Both the position numbers and the translations under genes were made by a program. A DNA stretch of 35,075 nucleotides from Chordibacter sp038110535 (GTDB lineage: Bacteria; Verrucomicrobiota; Verrucomicrobiia; Opitutales; Seribacteraceae): assembly GCA_038110535.1 (NCBI GenBank), contig JAYNJW010000019.1:1-35075 (forward strand), read 5' to 3'. The notes under the pieces were generated by a model, which was not told the origin of the DNA, made no database searches, and saw only the letters and a program-made list of their open reading frames with translations. The first letter of the stretch is position 1. Each line of letters opens with the position of its first letter. Of the stretch, positions 34,001 to 35,075 are shown piece by piece.

Positions 34001-35075
34001 ATACCTCGCTTCTCATACTTGACCCTTCATGGATTAAAGAAAATCTTGGGTTTGATCATGTTCAGACTGCTACGCTAATTGACCAGAAAAAAAATTGGCT
34101 CAGGGGAATCAGGGTTAAGGGAAATGGACAGTTTAGACCAGCTGGCAATATTGAAACTGGGCTACTAGAAGATCTTACCGATTATTTTCTTTCCTACCGC
34201 ACCGATATAGCAACCAATGGATTAACCCTCAATATAACTAACAGTGACGATGTCGGAGCTTTTGAGGCCTTCTTATTGGACGCCACCCCACAAACACCCA
34301 GAGCGTTTTTAGATGGAGAGGGTGCCCTGCTTCTTGGAAAAACTTATTCTGATTACGATGCCGATGTCCACTTTACTCCCATTCGCACAGGAGGCAATGA
34401 GCCTATGCCTTTTATCGAGGTGGTGGTGCATGCGGGCTCAGTTTCAAGGGGGCAGGCAGCAGTCCCCAATTATGAATTAATTGCCAGTAATACACTTCCT
34501 GCCATGGGCGAGTATGTCAAAATTACCGCAAATGTAGATGGTAATGTCTCAGACTATGCTTATTCTTGGTATGTTAATGAACAACCATTAACGGCATCGA
34601 AATTTTTAAACCATCCTTCCATATTTATAAATTTTAACAAGACTGGGCATCAAATTGTTCGTGTTCAGGTTTCAGATATGCGAGGTGGGTTGGGATCGCG
34701 AAATCTTGTTATCTCCGTTGGAAATAAGGACATCACGAACCAGTCCATAGTGTCCGGTTCAGTTCGTTCGAGGCAAAACCCTGTTCAGGGTGCCCGGGTA
34801 GTTCTGGAAAAGTCCCCTGTTATTGAACACAACCTGTCTTTGGCAGGAGATGTGTATTACAGTTTTTTCCCAAGTGGGGACAATGAGCCCGGCCAATTTC
34901 TAATTGATGGAGAGATTGCTCCCGAATTACATTTTTACAGAGGGGAAATTCATCGTTTCTTATTTGATTCCTCCCTCGAGGGAGTGGATATGTCTTTTCT
35001 GGAAGGAAGGGAGAATGCTCCGCCTAAAATTATTTTAGATATGCTCTCGGATGCTCGTAGCGACCTTGAAAAAGG
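31003..35075 (+). CDS. Giant membrane-anchored protein with C-type lectin-like, metzincin protease and PKD-like domains (3' end beyond window)
   Basis: An open frame of 1357 complete codons runs off the window. A basic N-terminus leads to one membrane segment (about 18-36), a linker and a helical domain (about 130-200; RADPKRALQLAIPEEI). A C-type lectin-like domain spans about 340-487 (YIWIGATDNE, NWRWINGID, YSNWKWGAPPEN, EDFAAMD, ATWVDI). A metalloprotease of the metzincin clan follows (about 490-870): the zinc motif HEIGHNFGLFH is H806, E807, H810 and H816, and the Met-turn is YSVMGEG at M844. It resembles M11 gametolysin-like enzymes. A PKD-like beta domain covers about 1155-1240. Two beta modules with GxxY/GRGF...P patterns occur near 725-765 and 965-1010. 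It begins 77 bases behind the secretin gene. It may be a surface adhesin-protease handled by that machine; the link is inference. Confidence 0.88.
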   Translation, partial: MPLKSTKMQKRFPNPKLFQQGLAWCIFVSGVLYFLYKQTDQRLIEHPSSTTGSFSSTRGIDQGNQKETSGLNKASLPVPEKLNYNRPVSASPSEKEIWCEVKDYQDLSHDPIFPKFSQWLEDFNSLNCPTIENCQDHDPRMLALFISEGKSLARTRANLFKKIIRADPKRALQLAIPEEIMVSLPKEISSYLEKWESGLVDLHCIHHCFDSTLSGGGRIMRYAQFNDGRQLRAWTYGKHKRLTTTKGIALWGVSMGEDFAASDISYRIKENASGSGKLWFAGGDVAFKSSSEKEFIIQNLKPSIRRVGGVMRVKYPIVLASGMTLDRILDQKYEINATLATFDEALAAAIEKNGSLLRIDNQQENELVMKHLLKAFEEEKLIKGLDEFNQTKTYIWIGATDNEEQNGTRRDTENNVTVEDVDINASEGNWRWINGIDEDISYSNWKWGAPPENNDTEDFAAMDWNTSGATWVDINETARLPFIIEKNFEISEQETDLRGVRKVLVIPARFVDETAIYQSAWDGSNNPLTNELGENILDELQLDSYEPISRETIDQAMNEVSEFFFRNTDGQLELVPVVSPTVTLPLFRYLANFTLAGSSPYDSEGNFTGPEEIMEGDGDPTFGGIEKIATRTVLAIDPDQTPDAMDLWALRKAADLGPEWNYWTDDSAFKGVASIDIAMPSVFANIPFPKPPNVQIIGGEKLLDNNSTHPRFVPATVEAVITAAGIIEDFKIIEPGAYYDEHQDISLVIDGVDYSDDVTINIEPLLVSYVVLSNFSGGAPGVGFMGAPGAHVMITQGSVSSSTITHEIGHNFGLFHAERYSTKSELILSDEADQIEYGNPYSVMGEGAIRDSSGNPAGDLTIIAKVALNNRMSAGYSVGTAESVDVLDIDELSILEEATRGFMESKAETNNTIRIYRSNYGVPPLRLKEGTFSVELPQETSNQLKGLMGSPYELQISGTGQEANGTLVYDGVREVWELIISNSGRGFVEEPSIRVLGDDNTSLLILDPSWIKENLGFDHVQTATLIDQKKNWLRGIRVKGNGQFRPAGNIETGLLEDLTDYFLSYRTDIATNGLTLNITNSDDVGAFEAFLLDATPQTPRAFLDGEGALLLGKTYSDYDADVHFTPIRTGGNEPMPFIEVVVHAGSVSRGQAAVPNYELIASNTLPAMGEYVKITANVDGNVSDYAYSWYVNEQPLTASKFLNHPSIFINFNKTGHQIVRVQVSDMRGGLGSRNLVISVGNKDITNQSIVSGSVRSRQNPVQGARVVLEKSPVIEHNLSLAGDVYYSFFPSGDNEPGQFLIDGEIAPELHFYRGEIHRFLFDSSLEGVDMSFLEGRENAPPKIILDMLSDARSDLEK

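Noticed and set aside
1..35075. A search by eye for tRNA, rRNA, CRISPR repeats, transposases and phage integrases
   Set aside because: None was seen. Intergenic gaps are short and no repeat-spacer pattern or transposase motif stands out.

Overview
The window looks like a scaffold from a metagenome-assembled genome of the phylum Verrucomicrobiota, possibly an Opitutae-like lineage. The best evidence is the block at 22.5-31 kb: a secreted protein, a PilM-type ATPase, two single-pass membrane proteins and a very large secretin, in the order I remember for the Akkermansia muciniphila Amuc_1102-Amuc_1098 genes. The lineage is an inference from gene content and memory; no database search was possible. 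A 100-N gap flanked by an exact 55-base duplication (18313-18522) shows the sequence is a scaffold joined from two contigs.

Layout. 0-4 kb (minus strand): a HAD phosphatase, aspartate carbamoyltransferase and a dihydroorotase-like protein are packed with overlapping ends, followed by a CPBP membrane protease. The dihydroorotase has lost most of its metal ligands and probably acts as a structural partner of PyrB. 4-6 kb (plus): prfA and prmC overlap, so release factor 1 is made with its own methyltransferase. 5.9-9 kb (minus): a Prc/Tsp-type periplasmic protease and a rhomboid protease. 9-12 kb (plus): a strikingly A/T-rich ComEC core protein and a lysine 2,3-aminomutase. 11.8-13.6 kb (minus): dnaN, an A/T-rich gap with DnaA-box-like sites, and a small protein resembling RelE/ParE toxins. 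13.7-18.5 kb (plus): arabinose-5-phosphate isomerase, an FtsB-like division protein, a UAP/AGX-type UDP-sugar pyrophosphorylase and a phosphohexomutase. Together these supply Kdo and UDP-sugar precursors for the envelope. 18.5-22.5 kb (minus): NUDIX hydrolase followed by pyruvate dehydrogenase E1 alpha, E1 beta and E2; no E3 gene is present here.

22.5-31 kb (plus): the pilus/secretin-like envelope machine. One protein joins a PilM-like cytoplasmic ATPase to a PilN-like membrane part. It is followed by a PilO-like (Amuc_1100-type) protein, a possible PilP-like connector and a 1180-residue secretin with a long helical N-terminal region. Immediately downstream, and running off the right edge, is a giant membrane-anchored protein with a C-type lectin-like domain, a metzincin zinc-protease domain and a PKD-like domain. 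It may be a client of, or work with, the secretin system. ComEC at 9.1 kb is a second possible link between this machine and DNA uptake.

No rRNA, tRNA, CRISPR array or insertion sequence was seen. Apart from the N gap, no stretch over 300 bases lacks a gene.
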